A stretch of 64,000 bases of DNA from Thalassospira lucentensis (GTDB taxonomy: Bacteria; Pseudomonadota; Alphaproteobacteria; Rhodospirillales; Thalassospiraceae), in assembly GCF_011806425.1 (NCBI RefSeq), contig NZ_JAATOV010000005.1:186001-250000 (forward strand), read 5' to 3'. The position numbers and the translations under genes were made by a program. The notes below the pieces were generated by a model that was not told the origin of the DNA, did no database searches, and saw only the letters and a list, made by a program, of their open reading frames with translations. Below are positions 55,100-63,948 of the stretch, in pieces; positions within the stretch are counted from its first letter, which is position 1, and each line of letters starts with the position of its first letter.

Positions 55100-56761
55100 T
55101 TAGCTTTGCGACATGTCCTCGGGCGCGAAGTGCATTTCATGCAGGATTTCGCCGCTATCGTAATCAACGGCCTGCATGGTTACGCCATATCCCCACAACT
55201 GCCCGATATAGCCCAGCGTCATTTCCGCATCGGATTTTTCCAAGGTGATACCGTCATGCTGGGTATGTTGGACATAGAGTTGGCGATTGCCGCGCAGATC
55301 GACATCGACAATTTGCATGTCGGGTTCGCGTACCGAAATATCATGCATGCGCGCCAAGGACCGCCGCACCCGGCGATAGCCATTGTCATCATGAATGGCT
55401 GCGACGTTCAGATGCGGGGACGAAATTTGATCATCAATCATGAACATCCGCATATCGCGCATCACCTTGGGCGATAGATACTGCAAGATGAAGCTTTCAT
55501 CGCGGTAATTGGCCCAGGCATCTTTCAGGGTTTCGACCGGTTCATTGTTACCGGCAATATCGGGGAACCATTTGCGGTCTTCGTCGGTTGGATCGATGCA
55601 CATGCGGTGGATGTCCTGCATCATGGCAAAGCCCAGCGCATAGGGATTAAAGCCCGAATAGCGTTGATCATCAAATTCCGGCTGAAACACCACGCGGGCA
55701 TGGGAATCAATGAATTCCATCATAGCCCCTTCGGAGACCAGCCCCTTGTCATAGAGGCTGTTCATGATGGCGTAATGCACATAGCACGCGCAGCCTTCGT
55801 TCATCACCTTGGTCTGTTTTTGCGGATAGAAATATTGCCCGATATTTCGCACGATGCGCAGGATTTCACGTTCCCACGCCTGAAGGGCAGGTGCGTTTTT
55901 TTCAAGGAAATACAAAAGGTTTTCTTCGGGCAGGCCAAATTGTGCCCGACGTTCTTCGATCCGTAATCGGCGTTGGATTTCATCCATGTCCTGATCATCG
56001 GGATCGGCATTGGGCAGGGTGCGCCATAGATCGTTATAGGTTTCGTCTTCGTATTTCGCGCGTTCGCGTTCGCGTTCCAATTCCGCCGCCAAATTTGGTT
56101 TTTCCGGATGGGAATAGCGGTTTACCCCCTGATCCATCAGGGCATGGGCCGCATCCAAAACCCGTTCAACCGCGTCAAAGCCAAAGCGGTCTTCGCACTT
56201 AGCGATATAGCGTTTGGCAAATTGCAGGTAATCAAGAATGCCGTCTGCGTCGGTCCATTGTTTGAACAGATAGTTGTTTTTGAAAAAGTGGTTATGCCCA
56301 AAGGCCGCATGCGCCATCACCAAGGCCTGCATGACGATGGTGTTTTCTTCCATCACATAAGAAATGCAGGGGTTGGAATTGATCACGATTTCATAGGCCA
56401 GCCCCTGATAGCCTTTGCGGTACATCACATCATCGCGCACGAAGCGTTTGCCAAACGACCAGTGATGATACATCAGCGGCATGCCAATCGATGAATAGGC
56501 ATCAAGCATCTGTTCGGATGTGATGACTTCGATCTGATTGGGGTAAACATCCAGTTTCAGTTCATTTAGCGCGATGTCTTCAATCGCGTCATAGGTGGTT
56601 TTAAGCGTATCAAAATCCCAATCAGCACCATTAAACAGCAGTGTGTTGGTATCTGCCTTGCTTCCATTCGCCTTGGACTTTGCCGCCTTGCCGGTCTTGG
56701 CGTTTTTGGCCTTGGCGCTGATGGCATCGTTGGTGTTCTGGATGTCTGATGATTTGCTCAT
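55100..56761 (-). CDS. spoVR: SpoVR-family protein
   Basis: 553 residues with the family pattern: YHHWSFGKRF, NPCISYVMEENT and the C-terminal RDMRMF with VREPDMQIVDVDLRGNRQL. About 50 residues of Ala/Lys-rich low-complexity sequence precede the domain. The start overlaps the DUF444 stop by four bases (ATGA). It forms a conserved stress unit with prkA and yeaH. Its molecular function is not established. Confidence 0.93.
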   Translation of the reverse strand: MSKSSDIQNTNDAISAKAKNAKTGKAAKSKANGSKADTNTLLFNGADWDFDTLKTTYDAIEDIALNELKLDVYPNQIEVITSEQMLDAYSSIGMPLMYHHWSFGKRFVRDDVMYRKGYQGLAYEIVINSNPCISYVMEENTIVMQALVMAHAAFGHNHFFKNNYLFKQWTDADGILDYLQFAKRYIAKCEDRFGFDAVERVLDAAHALMDQGVNRYSHPEKPNLAAELERERERAKYEDETYNDLWRTLPNADPDDQDMDEIQRRLRIEERRAQFGLPEENLLYFLEKNAPALQAWEREILRIVRNIGQYFYPQKQTKVMNEGCACYVHYAIMNSLYDKGLVSEGAMMEFIDSHARVVFQPEFDDQRYSGFNPYALGFAMMQDIHRMCIDPTDEDRKWFPDIAGNNEPVETLKDAWANYRDESFILQYLSPKVMRDMRMFMIDDQISSPHLNVAAIHDDNGYRRVRRSLARMHDISVREPDMQIVDVDLRGNRQLYVQHTQHDGITLEKSDAEMTLGYIGQLWGYGVTMQAVDYDSGEILHEMHFAPEDMSQS

Positions 56762-58101
56762 GTCTTGGCCTCAGCGCGGTTTTTGGCAAAGAGTTCGCGA
56801 AATACCGGGAAGATATCAGCCGCCTTGGTCACCCGTTTAAGCGAAAACTGGGGATTAACCGCGGCCAGCGGGGCGTAGGATTTCCACAGGGCGGTTTCGC
56901 CCTCGGCCGCGGCGAAAATTTCGGCCTCTCGCTCGTCCGTGATTTCGATATAGGCGTAATATTGGCATTTGGGCAGAAGGTCTTCGGCGAGAAGGGCGGT
57001 GCATTTTGCCCCGTCATTTGAATAGTTGTCGCCGTCAGATGCCTGCGCGGCATAGATGTTCCATTGATCGGTGGGATAGCGATCTTTGAGCACCTTTTTC
57101 ATTTCTTCTAACGCGGTGGAGACAATCGTGCCGCCGGTTTCGCGCGAATAGAAAAAGGTTTCTTCATCGACCTCGGCCGCGCGGGATGTATGGCGGATAA
57201 ACACCACATCGACATGTTCGTAGCGCCGGTGCAAAAACAGGTGCAACAACATGAAGAACCGTTTGCCCAGTTCCTTCATTTGTTCAGACATCGATCCCGA
57301 CACATCCATCAGGCAGAACATTACGGCCTGCGTATTTGGATCGGGAATTTGTTGAAACTGGTTATAGCGCGTATCAATCGGATCAATGAACGGGATCGAT
57401 TTCATACGGCTTTTGGCATTTTCAAGATCGGCCAAAAGGCGATGCAGGGTTTCTTCGTCGGGTTTGGTCAGTTTGCCGGATGGGCGTTTTTCCGCCTTTG
57501 CCTGAAGGGCGGTAATTTGATCTTCCAGTTCCCGGATTTCAGCAGTTTTGGGGCGGCGTAACCCAATACGCCGGGCCAGTGAATTGCGCATGGTGCGCAC
57601 CAGACTTAGGTTGGCGGGGCTTCCTTGCACGGAATAGCCCGCACGCGCACTGCGAAAGGCGGTGGTTTGCTTGAGGCTTTTTTTCAAAAGATCGGGCAGT
57701 TCGAGATCTTCAAAGAAAATGTCGAGAAACTCGTCGCGGGTCAGGGTGAATTGAAATTCATCTTCGCCATTGCCATCCGGGCTTGCCTTTGAGCCGCCAG
57801 AACCGCCGCCATCCTCGTTGGGGCGCGCAATCCGGTCACCTTGAACAAACTTCTTATTGCCGGGAAGGACATAGTCACGATTGCCGCCGCGTCGGTTATG
57901 GTGAAACCCAGGTTCTTTCAGGGTTTTGCCCGGAATGATGACCTGATCGCCTTTGCTGATATCGGTAATGCCACGGGTTTTGATGGAATCTTCGACGGCC
58001 TTTTTAATCTGGGCCTTGGCGCGGCGCATAAAACGTTGGCGGTTGCCAAGACTTTTGCCGGTGGGGTTCTTGCGGCGATCAACGATATAGAACATGGGCA
58101 A
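56758..58101 (-). CDS. yeaH: DUF444/YeaH-family protein
   Basis: 447 residues. A basic N-terminus and a Gly/Asp-rich segment (residues about 85-110) precede a von Willebrand A-like domain with MFCLMDVSGSMSEQMK, a metal-ion-dependent adhesion-site motif. It is always found with PrkA and SpoVR. Two hairpins separate it from prkA. Confidence 0.93.
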   Translation of the reverse strand: MPMFYIVDRRKNPTGKSLGNRQRFMRRAKAQIKKAVEDSIKTRGITDISKGDQVIIPGKTLKEPGFHHNRRGGNRDYVLPGNKKFVQGDRIARPNEDGGGSGGSKASPDGNGEDEFQFTLTRDEFLDIFFEDLELPDLLKKSLKQTTAFRSARAGYSVQGSPANLSLVRTMRNSLARRIGLRRPKTAEIRELEDQITALQAKAEKRPSGKLTKPDEETLHRLLADLENAKSRMKSIPFIDPIDTRYNQFQQIPDPNTQAVMFCLMDVSGSMSEQMKELGKRFFMLLHLFLHRRYEHVDVVFIRHTSRAAEVDEETFFYSRETGGTIVSTALEEMKKVLKDRYPTDQWNIYAAQASDGDNYSNDGAKCTALLAEDLLPKCQYYAYIEITDEREAEIFAAAEGETALWKSYAPLAAVNPQFSLKRVTKAADIFPVFRELFAKNRAEAKT

Positions 58102-58207
58102 TCACATCCTTGCACGGGTCAGGCGCGGCGTTGGGCGGGGTGCGTGTGCGGGCCCAGTGCGCTGTTGCGATACAACAGATCGGGGCGGCATCCCGCGTCG
58201 AAAGAAT

Positions 58208-58271
58208 CGCACCGGACGGACAAGGGGAAAACCGCCCGGTGCGGGGTTGCTAAGCCAAGTGTCGGCTTAGC
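58208..58271 (-). other. Two intercistronic hairpins between prkA and yeaH
   Basis: GCTAAGCC/GGCTTAGC (58249-58271) includes the prkA stop codon. CGCACCGG/CCGGTGCG (58208-58243) follows. Neither is trailed by a T run, so they are more likely RNA-stability or partial-termination elements that raise prkA over yeaH-spoVR. Confidence 0.5.
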
Positions 58272-60213
58272 CGGCCTTGTTGACGCGCATGTACCATTCG
58301 ACCAGACGGCGTGTCTGGCGTTCGGTATAGTTGCGATCAATCATGCGTTTGACGAACTCGTTATGTTTCTTTTCGGTTTCGCCATCTTGTTTTGAACCGA
58401 ACGAAATCACCGGCAGCAGGTCTTCGACCTGACTGAACATGCGTTTTTCAATCACATCGCGCAGTTTTTCATAAGACGTCCAAGACGGGTTTTTGCCCTT
58501 GTTATTGGCACGCGTGCGAAGGGCGAATTTGACCACTTCGTTGCGGAAGTCTTTGGGGTTGGCGATGCCCGCGGGCTTTTCGATTTTGGAAAGTTCCTGA
58601 TCAATGATTTTACGATCAAGGAGCTGCCCGGTATCGGGGTCTTTGAAGTCCTGATCTTCGATCCATGCATCGGCATATGACACGTATCGATCAAACAGGT
58701 TCTGCCCGTAGTCGGAATAGCTTTCGAGATACGCCTTTTGGATTTCCGCGCCGATAAATTCGGCGTAACGCGGGGCCAGTTCGGACTTGATAAAGTCCAT
58801 GTAATCTTTTTCGCGTTCTTCGGGGTATTGTTCACGCCGAATGGCTTGTTCCAGCACATACATCAGATGCACCGGATCGGCGGCGACTTCGTTGGTGTCA
58901 TGGTTGAAGGTTTCTGAAAGTACCTTAAACGCAAAGCGGGTTGAAATGCCGTCCATGCCCTCGTCGACGCCAGCGGTATCGCGATATTCCTGCATGGATT
59001 TCGCCTTGGGATCGACATCCTTAAGCGTTTCACCGTCATAGACCCGCATTTTGGAATACAGGTTGGAGTTTTCGTGCTCATGCAGGCGGGACAACACGGA
59101 AAACTGTGCCAGCATTTTGAGGGTGCCCGGTGCACAGGCACCTTGTTCAAGTTCCGATCCTTCCAGAAGTTTGTCGTAAATCTGGGTTTCTTCGGTAACA
59201 CGCAGGCAATAGGGGACCTTGATCACACTGATGCGGTCAATGAAGGCTTCGTTGTTTTTGTTGGCTTTAAAGGTTTGCCATTCAGATTCGTTTGAATGGG
59301 CAAGGATCAAGCCCTGAAAGGGGATCGCACCAAGGTTTTCCGTGCCGATATAGTTGCTTTCCTGGGTCGCGGTCAGCAACGGATGGAGCATCTTGATCGG
59401 GGCCTTGAACATTTCGACAAATTCAAGAAGCCCCTGATTGGCGCGGTTAAGACCGCCGGAATAGCTATAGGCATCCGGGTCGTTCTGGCTGAAATATTCA
59501 AGTTTGCGGATATCGACCTTGCCGACAAGTGATGAAATATCCTGATTGTTTTCATCACCGGGTTCGGTTTTGGCAATTGCGATTTGGCGCAGGCGCGAAG
59601 GGATCAGTTTAACGACCGAGAATTTGCTAAGGTCGCCTTTGAACTCATCAAGGCGTTTCACCGCCCATGGCGACATCAAACCGGTCAGGCGGCGTTTGGG
59701 AATGCCATATTTGTCTTCGATGGCGTCGCCCATTTTGGCAGGGTTAAATAGGCCAAGGGGACTTTCAAACACGGGGCTTATGTCATCACCGGCTTTAAGA
59801 ACGTAGATGGGTTCTTTTTCCATCAGTTCTTTGAGGCGTTCAGCCAATGAGCTTTTGCCCCCGCCAACCGGACCAAGCAGGTAAAGAACCTGTTTGCGTT
59901 CTTCCAGACCCTGAGCGGCATATTTAAAGAAGCCAACGATGCGTTCGATGGTTTCTTCCATGCCGTAAAAATCAACAAAGGCCGGATAACGTTTAATGGT
60001 GCGGTTTAAGAAGATGCGGGCCAGTCTGGGGTCTGTCGACGTGTCGATCAGTTCAGGTTCGCCGATGGCGGTGATCATGCGTTCTGCGGCGGACGCGTAA
60101 GCGGTGGGGTCTTCGCGGCATAGATTTAGATAGTCGCGGATGGTGAGTTCAGTTTCTTGTTTTCCATCGTAGCCTTCCGCATACAGCTCGAAGATATCCT
60201 TGCCTTCAGCCAT
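58267..60213 (-). CDS. prkA: PrkA-family serine protein kinase
   Basis: 648 residues (YeaG type). An AAA-like N-terminal domain carries the P-loop LGPVGGGKSSLAERLK near residue 130, followed by the PrkA C-terminal kinase-like domain. It takes part in nutrient-stress responses in other bacteria. The start at 60213 follows AAGGAG with 8 bp spacing. It heads prkA-yeaH-spoVR. Confidence 0.95.
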   Translation of the reverse strand: MAEGKDIFELYAEGYDGKQETELTIRDYLNLCREDPTAYASAAERMITAIGEPELIDTSTDPRLARIFLNRTIKRYPAFVDFYGMEETIERIVGFFKYAAQGLEERKQVLYLLGPVGGGKSSLAERLKELMEKEPIYVLKAGDDISPVFESPLGLFNPAKMGDAIEDKYGIPKRRLTGLMSPWAVKRLDEFKGDLSKFSVVKLIPSRLRQIAIAKTEPGDENNQDISSLVGKVDIRKLEYFSQNDPDAYSYSGGLNRANQGLLEFVEMFKAPIKMLHPLLTATQESNYIGTENLGAIPFQGLILAHSNESEWQTFKANKNNEAFIDRISVIKVPYCLRVTEETQIYDKLLEGSELEQGACAPGTLKMLAQFSVLSRLHEHENSNLYSKMRVYDGETLKDVDPKAKSMQEYRDTAGVDEGMDGISTRFAFKVLSETFNHDTNEVAADPVHLMYVLEQAIRREQYPEEREKDYMDFIKSELAPRYAEFIGAEIQKAYLESYSDYGQNLFDRYVSYADAWIEDQDFKDPDTGQLLDRKIIDQELSKIEKPAGIANPKDFRNEVVKFALRTRANNKGKNPSWTSYEKLRDVIEKRMFSQVEDLLPVISFGSKQDGETEKKHNEFVKRMIDRNYTERQTRRLVEWYMRVNKAG

Positions 60214-60813
60214 GGCGCGGTCTCCTTTCAAACGTTATCTCATGCGTGTCAAACTTGCGTTTCCTGTCTTTGCTGTTTCTTTGCGCCGGGCGGCTATTTG
60301 CGGCCGCCTTGTTTGGTGTGTGCTGGCAAATTTCGCCGTGGGGAAATCGCCTAAACGCAAGTATATTAAATTACAATATTAACGCTGTGGTTAATGTTTG
60401 GCCGATTTTGCCAAAAATTGGGGGTTCGGGGTATTTTCGCCACGGGATGGTCACGATAACCGTCGATCAGCTTTTCGGGGCCCTTTGCAGCGACCGTCTG
60501 ATGGACGTTACGAAAAACATGGGCAGTCATCCGTCATGCGACCTGATGCCTGCTGGTGCAAATCACCCTACCATTTTTCAATTGGGAATTTCGCCTAAGA
60601 TTCGCAAGGCGATACGTTCGTATGAGACACGGAATTTTTGACCACCCGTTCACATCTAAGTGAGCACAATTGGGGTTTCATGCGCCATAGGGATGGTCGG
60701 TACCCCAACCAAACTATTTTACATTTGCCCATGGCATTCACGAAACGGTATCACAGGGGCCGTGTTGACGATCCATGTTTGGCGCGTGCGTAAAAGATTA
60801 AAGGGAAGCTGTG
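60214..60813. other. Intergenic region upstream of prkA and the rhodanese gene
   Basis: 600 bp with both divergent promoters. A/T-rich stretches (TATATTAAATTACAATATTAA near 60362) suit a prkA promoter. TTGGGGT/ACCCCAA arms (about 60668-60712) could form a weak hairpin. Frames here lack ribosome-binding sites. Confidence 0.4.
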
Positions 60814-61152
60814 ATGACCGACGGAACTGTTCAATTTGTCGAGCCCCATGAACTTGATCAAATGATCGGTCAGGAGATCGTGACAGTCATTGATGTGCGC
60901 GAAGCCGACGAATTTGCGACCGGTCACATCGAAACAGCGATCAATATGCCAACATCCAATTTTGATATCCCGGCCCTGATTGACCTTACGGATGAAAACG
61001 ACACCGATCTTGTTTTTGTCTGTGCGGTGGGGCAGCGGTCGTTTGGTGCGGCGAATGCAGTATTGCCACAAGTCGATTGCAAGGTGATGAACCTGAAAGG
61101 CGGCATCCAAAGTTGGAGCCGTGCGGGGTTTGACCTTGAGGGTGTTCAATAA
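60814..61152 (+). CDS. Single-domain rhodanese
   Basis: 112 residues, one rhodanese fold. The active-site loop is CAVGQRS with Cys70 as the likely persulfide carrier, and DVREADEFATGHIETAINMP is the CH2-like opening. It is cytosolic with no signal peptide. It may transfer sulfur or act as a sensor of persulfides. The start at 60814 has AAGGGAAG upstream. Confidence 0.88.
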   Translation: MTDGTVQFVEPHELDQMIGQEIVTVIDVREADEFATGHIETAINMPTSNFDIPALIDLTDENDTDLVFVCAVGQRSFGAANAVLPQVDCKVMNLKGGIQSWSRAGFDLEGVQ

Positions 61153-61234
61153 TCTGCTTATCCCGTCGCGGGAGTAGGCGGCCTTTCTGCTCGGCGATGA
61201 CACCTTAGTTCGGTTTGGTGTTTATTGCGGTAGC

Positions 61235-61828
61235 CTAGGATTTTGTCAGCACACCAGAGGCAAGGCACTCAAATGCGTCAATTGCCTTGCGCAGGGTGGT
61301 TTGCGGATCATCGCTTGTGGCAACCCAAAGAGCAGCGTTGAGCGCGACACCGTTTAAAAGCCTTGCCAGTGCTTCGATATCAACCGGCTTGATCGCCCCC
61401 TGATCGTACAGATCCTTTAGGGTTTTTATCGTCGCCTGAAGGCACCTGTTTTGACTGGGCCATTGTGATGGGTCGCCTAGAAAGGCGGGGCCATCCAAAA
61501 GCACGATCCGCTGGACTTCGGGCTCAAGTGCGAGTTCGATATAGGTCCGGCCTTCGGCCACTAAACCATCCCAACCACCACCAGCGGCGGCACCGGCATC
61601 TTTTGCCTTTTGGGCCATGGCAGAGTCGATTTGATCGACCACAGCGGCCAGTAATCCGCGTTTGTCGCCAAAGTTGTGATAAAGCGCGCCGCGCGTCAGC
61701 CCGGCACCGGCCGTCAATTCATCCATTGAGGCCGCCGCATATCCCTTTTCCCCAAAGGCCTTGCGCCCGGCAGCAATCAGTTTGATGCGGGTTTCTTCCA
61801 TTTTTTCGGCACGGGTTTTCGCAGGCAT
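61235..61828 (-). CDS. TetR-family repressor
   Basis: 197 residues. The N-terminal HTH has KGYAAASMDELTAGAGLTRG and GALYHNFGDKRGLL. The C-terminal domain resembles the TetR_C group with a large ligand pocket. Divergent from ridA, with three operator copies in between. It probably represses both genes. Confidence 0.9.
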   Translation of the reverse strand: MPAKTRAEKMEETRIKLIAAGRKAFGEKGYAAASMDELTAGAGLTRGALYHNFGDKRGLLAAVVDQIDSAMAQKAKDAGAAAGGGWDGLVAEGRTYIELALEPEVQRIVLLDGPAFLGDPSQWPSQNRCLQATIKTLKDLYDQGAIKPVDIEALARLLNGVALNAALWVATSDDPQTTLRKAIDAFECLASGVLTKS

Positions 61829-61845
61829 TCGGGGCTCCGATTTTT

Positions 61846-61919
61846 ACATACGGTTCGTATGTGAATTGACATACGCGATGTATGTCAATATAGGTTCGTT
61901 CACATACGTAGCGTATATG
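61846..61919. promoter_or_regulatory. Three TetR operator copies and the ridA promoter
   Basis: Three copies of ACATACG-N3-CGTATGT occur: 61846-61862 (exact), 61869-61885 (arms ACATACG and TGTATGT) and 61902-61918 (arms ACATACG and CGTATAT). Centres are 23 and 33 bp apart, close to two and three helical turns. TTGACA (61866-61871), 17 bp and TATAGG (61889-61894) form the ridA promoter, which overlaps the middle copy. Confidence 0.75.
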
Positions 61920-61962
61920 AAGTGGTGTTTGAACACCATAGTCTTATCCCAAGGAGGTCGTA

Positions 61963-62367
61963 ATGACCGTTATAAATAAGCCAGTCTTTCCGCCAAATCG
62001 TCATGCACTTTATACCGAACATGGATATTCTGCTGCGATCCAGTCCGGGGATCTTTTGTTCGTATCGGGGCAGGTCGGCAGCCGTGAAGATGGCAGTCCG
62101 GAACCGGATTTTAAAAAACAGGTCGAACTTGCATTTGAAAACCTGAAATCGGTCTTGGCGGCAGCGGGATGCGGTTTGGCCGATATTATTGATGTCACCA
62201 GTTTCCACACCGACCCGGAAAATCAGTTCGGCGATATCATGGCGGTCAAAAACACCGTGTTTGATCAGGAACCTTATCCAAACTGGACAGCGGTTGGCGT
62301 GACCTGGTTGGCGGGCTTTGATTTCGAGATCAAGGTTGTGGCGCGTGTGCCAGCGCAAAGTGCGTAA
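61963..62367 (+). CDS. RidA/YjgF-family protein, second in window
   Basis: 134 residues with the RidA fold; GYSAAIQSGDLLFVSGQVGS opens it and SFHTDPENQF lies in the middle. The usual catalytic Arg position of canonical RidA is not evident, so it may belong to a different Rid subfamily. A strong AAGGAGG site precedes the ATG. Controlled by the divergent TetR. Confidence 0.85.
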   Translation: MTVINKPVFPPNRHALYTEHGYSAAIQSGDLLFVSGQVGSREDGSPEPDFKKQVELAFENLKSVLAAAGCGLADIIDVTSFHTDPENQFGDIMAVKNTVFDQEPYPNWTAVGVTWLAGFDFEIKVVARVPAQSA

Positions 62368-62407
62368 GCCACGTTGATAACACCCGACAATAGATGATTT
62401 TAAGTAG

Positions 62408-62464
62408 AACCGGCCCTTAATCCCCTGCGTCCTCGGCAGGGATTTGCAGCAGGGCCGGTTTTTC
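62408..62464 (+). terminator. Terminator after ridA
   Basis: Stem AACCGGCCCT (62408-62417) with AGGGCCGGTT (62451-62460), then TTTT. A smaller TCCC.../GGGA hairpin is nested in the loop. Confidence 0.7.
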
Positions 62465-62495
62465 TGTCTTGATCATTTCCCGAAAATGGAAAAAT

Positions 62496-62511
62496 ATCCC
62501 AATATTGGGAT
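62496..62511. promoter_or_regulatory. Perfect palindrome upstream of the HTH-cupin regulator
   Basis: ATCCCAATATTGGGAT, a perfect 16-bp dyad, is 12 bp before the ATG and covers the leader. It is very likely an autoregulatory operator. Confidence 0.6.
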
Positions 62512-62523
62512 TCGAGGTGAGTG

Positions 62524-63078
62524 ATGGACGATATCGAAAAACGATTGGCCGAACGGTTGGCGACTTTGCGCGCCGAACACGGGTGGTCGCTCGATGCGTT
62601 GGCAACGCGAAGTCAGGTCAGTCGGGCGAGTTTGTCGCGCATTGAAAATGGCGAGGTCAGCCCGACGGCGGCTGTGCTGGGCAAGCTATGCGTTGCTTAT
62701 GGCATGACATTGTCGCGTTTGATGCAGATGGTCGAAGAAGGATTTGATGCCTTTGTACCGCGCGCATCGCAAGATGTTTGGACCGATCCGGAAACCGGAT
62801 ACCGCCGTCGCCGGGTCTCGCCAGGATCGCGCAACCTGTCGGGCGAGGTGCTTGAGGTCGAAATCGATCCGGGGCAATGCATTGAATATAGCGGCACCCC
62901 GCGTGTCGGGCTGGAGCATCATCTGGTGATGCTTGATGGGCAGCTTTCGATGCAAATCGAAGATACGGTTCATGTGTTAAAGGCGGGCGATTGTCTGCGG
63001 TATCAATTGCGCAGCGGCAATGTGTTTCAAACATCGTCCGATCTTGGCGCGCGCTATCACCTTTTTATTATTGAATAG
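62524..63078 (+). CDS. HTH (XRE)-cupin transcriptional regulator
   Basis: 184 residues. An XRE helix-turn-helix (residues about 12-60; LATRSQVSRASLSRIENGE is the recognition region) is fused to a cupin_2 domain (GLEHHLVMLDGQLSMQIED). Such regulators respond to small metabolites, often amines or amino-acid derivatives. The ATG at 62524 was preferred over GTG at 62521. The GNAT gene follows after 5 bp, so they are co-transcribed. Confidence 0.9.
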   Translation: MDDIEKRLAERLATLRAEHGWSLDALATRSQVSRASLSRIENGEVSPTAAVLGKLCVAYGMTLSRLMQMVEEGFDAFVPRASQDVWTDPETGYRRRRVSPGSRNLSGEVLEVEIDPGQCIEYSGTPRVGLEHHLVMLDGQLSMQIEDTVHVLKAGDCLRYQLRSGNVFQTSSDLGARYHLFIIE

Positions 63079-63083
63079 TTGGG

Positions 63084-63632
63084 ATGACGGAAATGACGCC
63101 CGAAATTAGTCCGCCAAGCATCGTTATGATGGATGGCGATGAGGTCACCCGCCGGATCGATCAATTTGCCGCGATGCTGCATGAGTGTGTGTTTGAGGGC
63201 GCGAGTATCGGGTTTATCGAACCGTTTCCGATCACAGAGGCACGCGCGTTTTGGCGCGATCGGGTCATCCCGGCCTTAAATGGCGGCACGCGTAGCCTGT
63301 TTGCCGCGTTGGATGGGGACCGGGTCGTGGGGACGGTGCAGCTTGATATCGATACCATGCCCAATCAGCAGCACCGCGCAGACATCAGTAAATTGATGGT
63401 ACGGCCCGACTGCCGGCGGCGTGGTATCGCAAGATTGCTGATGGTGCAGGCAGAACGCAGCGCACATGAATTGGGACGGTCGTTGATCACCCTTGATACC
63501 CGGACCGGTGATGGTGCCGAGGTCCTGTATATTTCGCTTGGATTTAAGGTGGCGGGGATCATTCCCGATTATGCCCGAGATCCGTTTTCCGACCATCTCA
63601 GCGCAACCACGGTTATGTTCAAGATTTTATGA
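63084..63632 (+). CDS. GNAT-family N-acetyltransferase
   Basis: 182 residues with the acetyl-CoA-binding motif region RPDCRRRGIARLLM and the closing LGFKVAGIIPDYA. Transfers an acetyl group to an amine substrate, perhaps the ligand sensed by the HTH-cupin regulator in front of it. The exact substrate is unknown. Confidence 0.88.
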   Translation: MTEMTPEISPPSIVMMDGDEVTRRIDQFAAMLHECVFEGASIGFIEPFPITEARAFWRDRVIPALNGGTRSLFAALDGDRVVGTVQLDIDTMPNQQHRADISKLMVRPDCRRRGIARLLMVQAERSAHELGRSLITLDTRTGDGAEVLYISLGFKVAGIIPDYARDPFSDHLSATTVMFKIL

Positions 63633-63948
63633 ATATAGACCCTTGGTTTTGCGTCGTTTTGCCAAGCGATTCTGTCCATTTAGAGCACGAAAGAGCCTTT
63701 TGTCCCACTCGTTTGGACAGGGGAGCGATAAAACGGGATAAGCATTAATATGTTGCGGCGCGGCAATCGTAAAAGAGCAAAGCCTGTGGCCTTTGCTTTG
63801 TGGGGATTTTAATGCTTGTGCGGCGCACTAAGGGTTTCTTGCGGTGCTGTTTTGCACGGCAAAATAGGTTGAACCAAATCGAGAAATGAGCGCATCTTTC
63901 CCCAGAAGGTCGCAAAATTAAAATAAAAGTTCCTGGAGGACACCAAAT
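63633..63948. other. Intergenic region before the last gene
   Basis: 316 bp with a GCAAAG/CTTTGC hairpin near 63777-63800, followed by TTTG, which may terminate the GNAT transcript. The rest probably holds the promoter of the next gene. Confidence 0.35.

Noticed and set aside
60246..60641. A 131-codon plus-strand frame upstream of the rhodanese gene
   Set aside because: No ribosome-binding site, no domain, and it covers the prkA promoter region.
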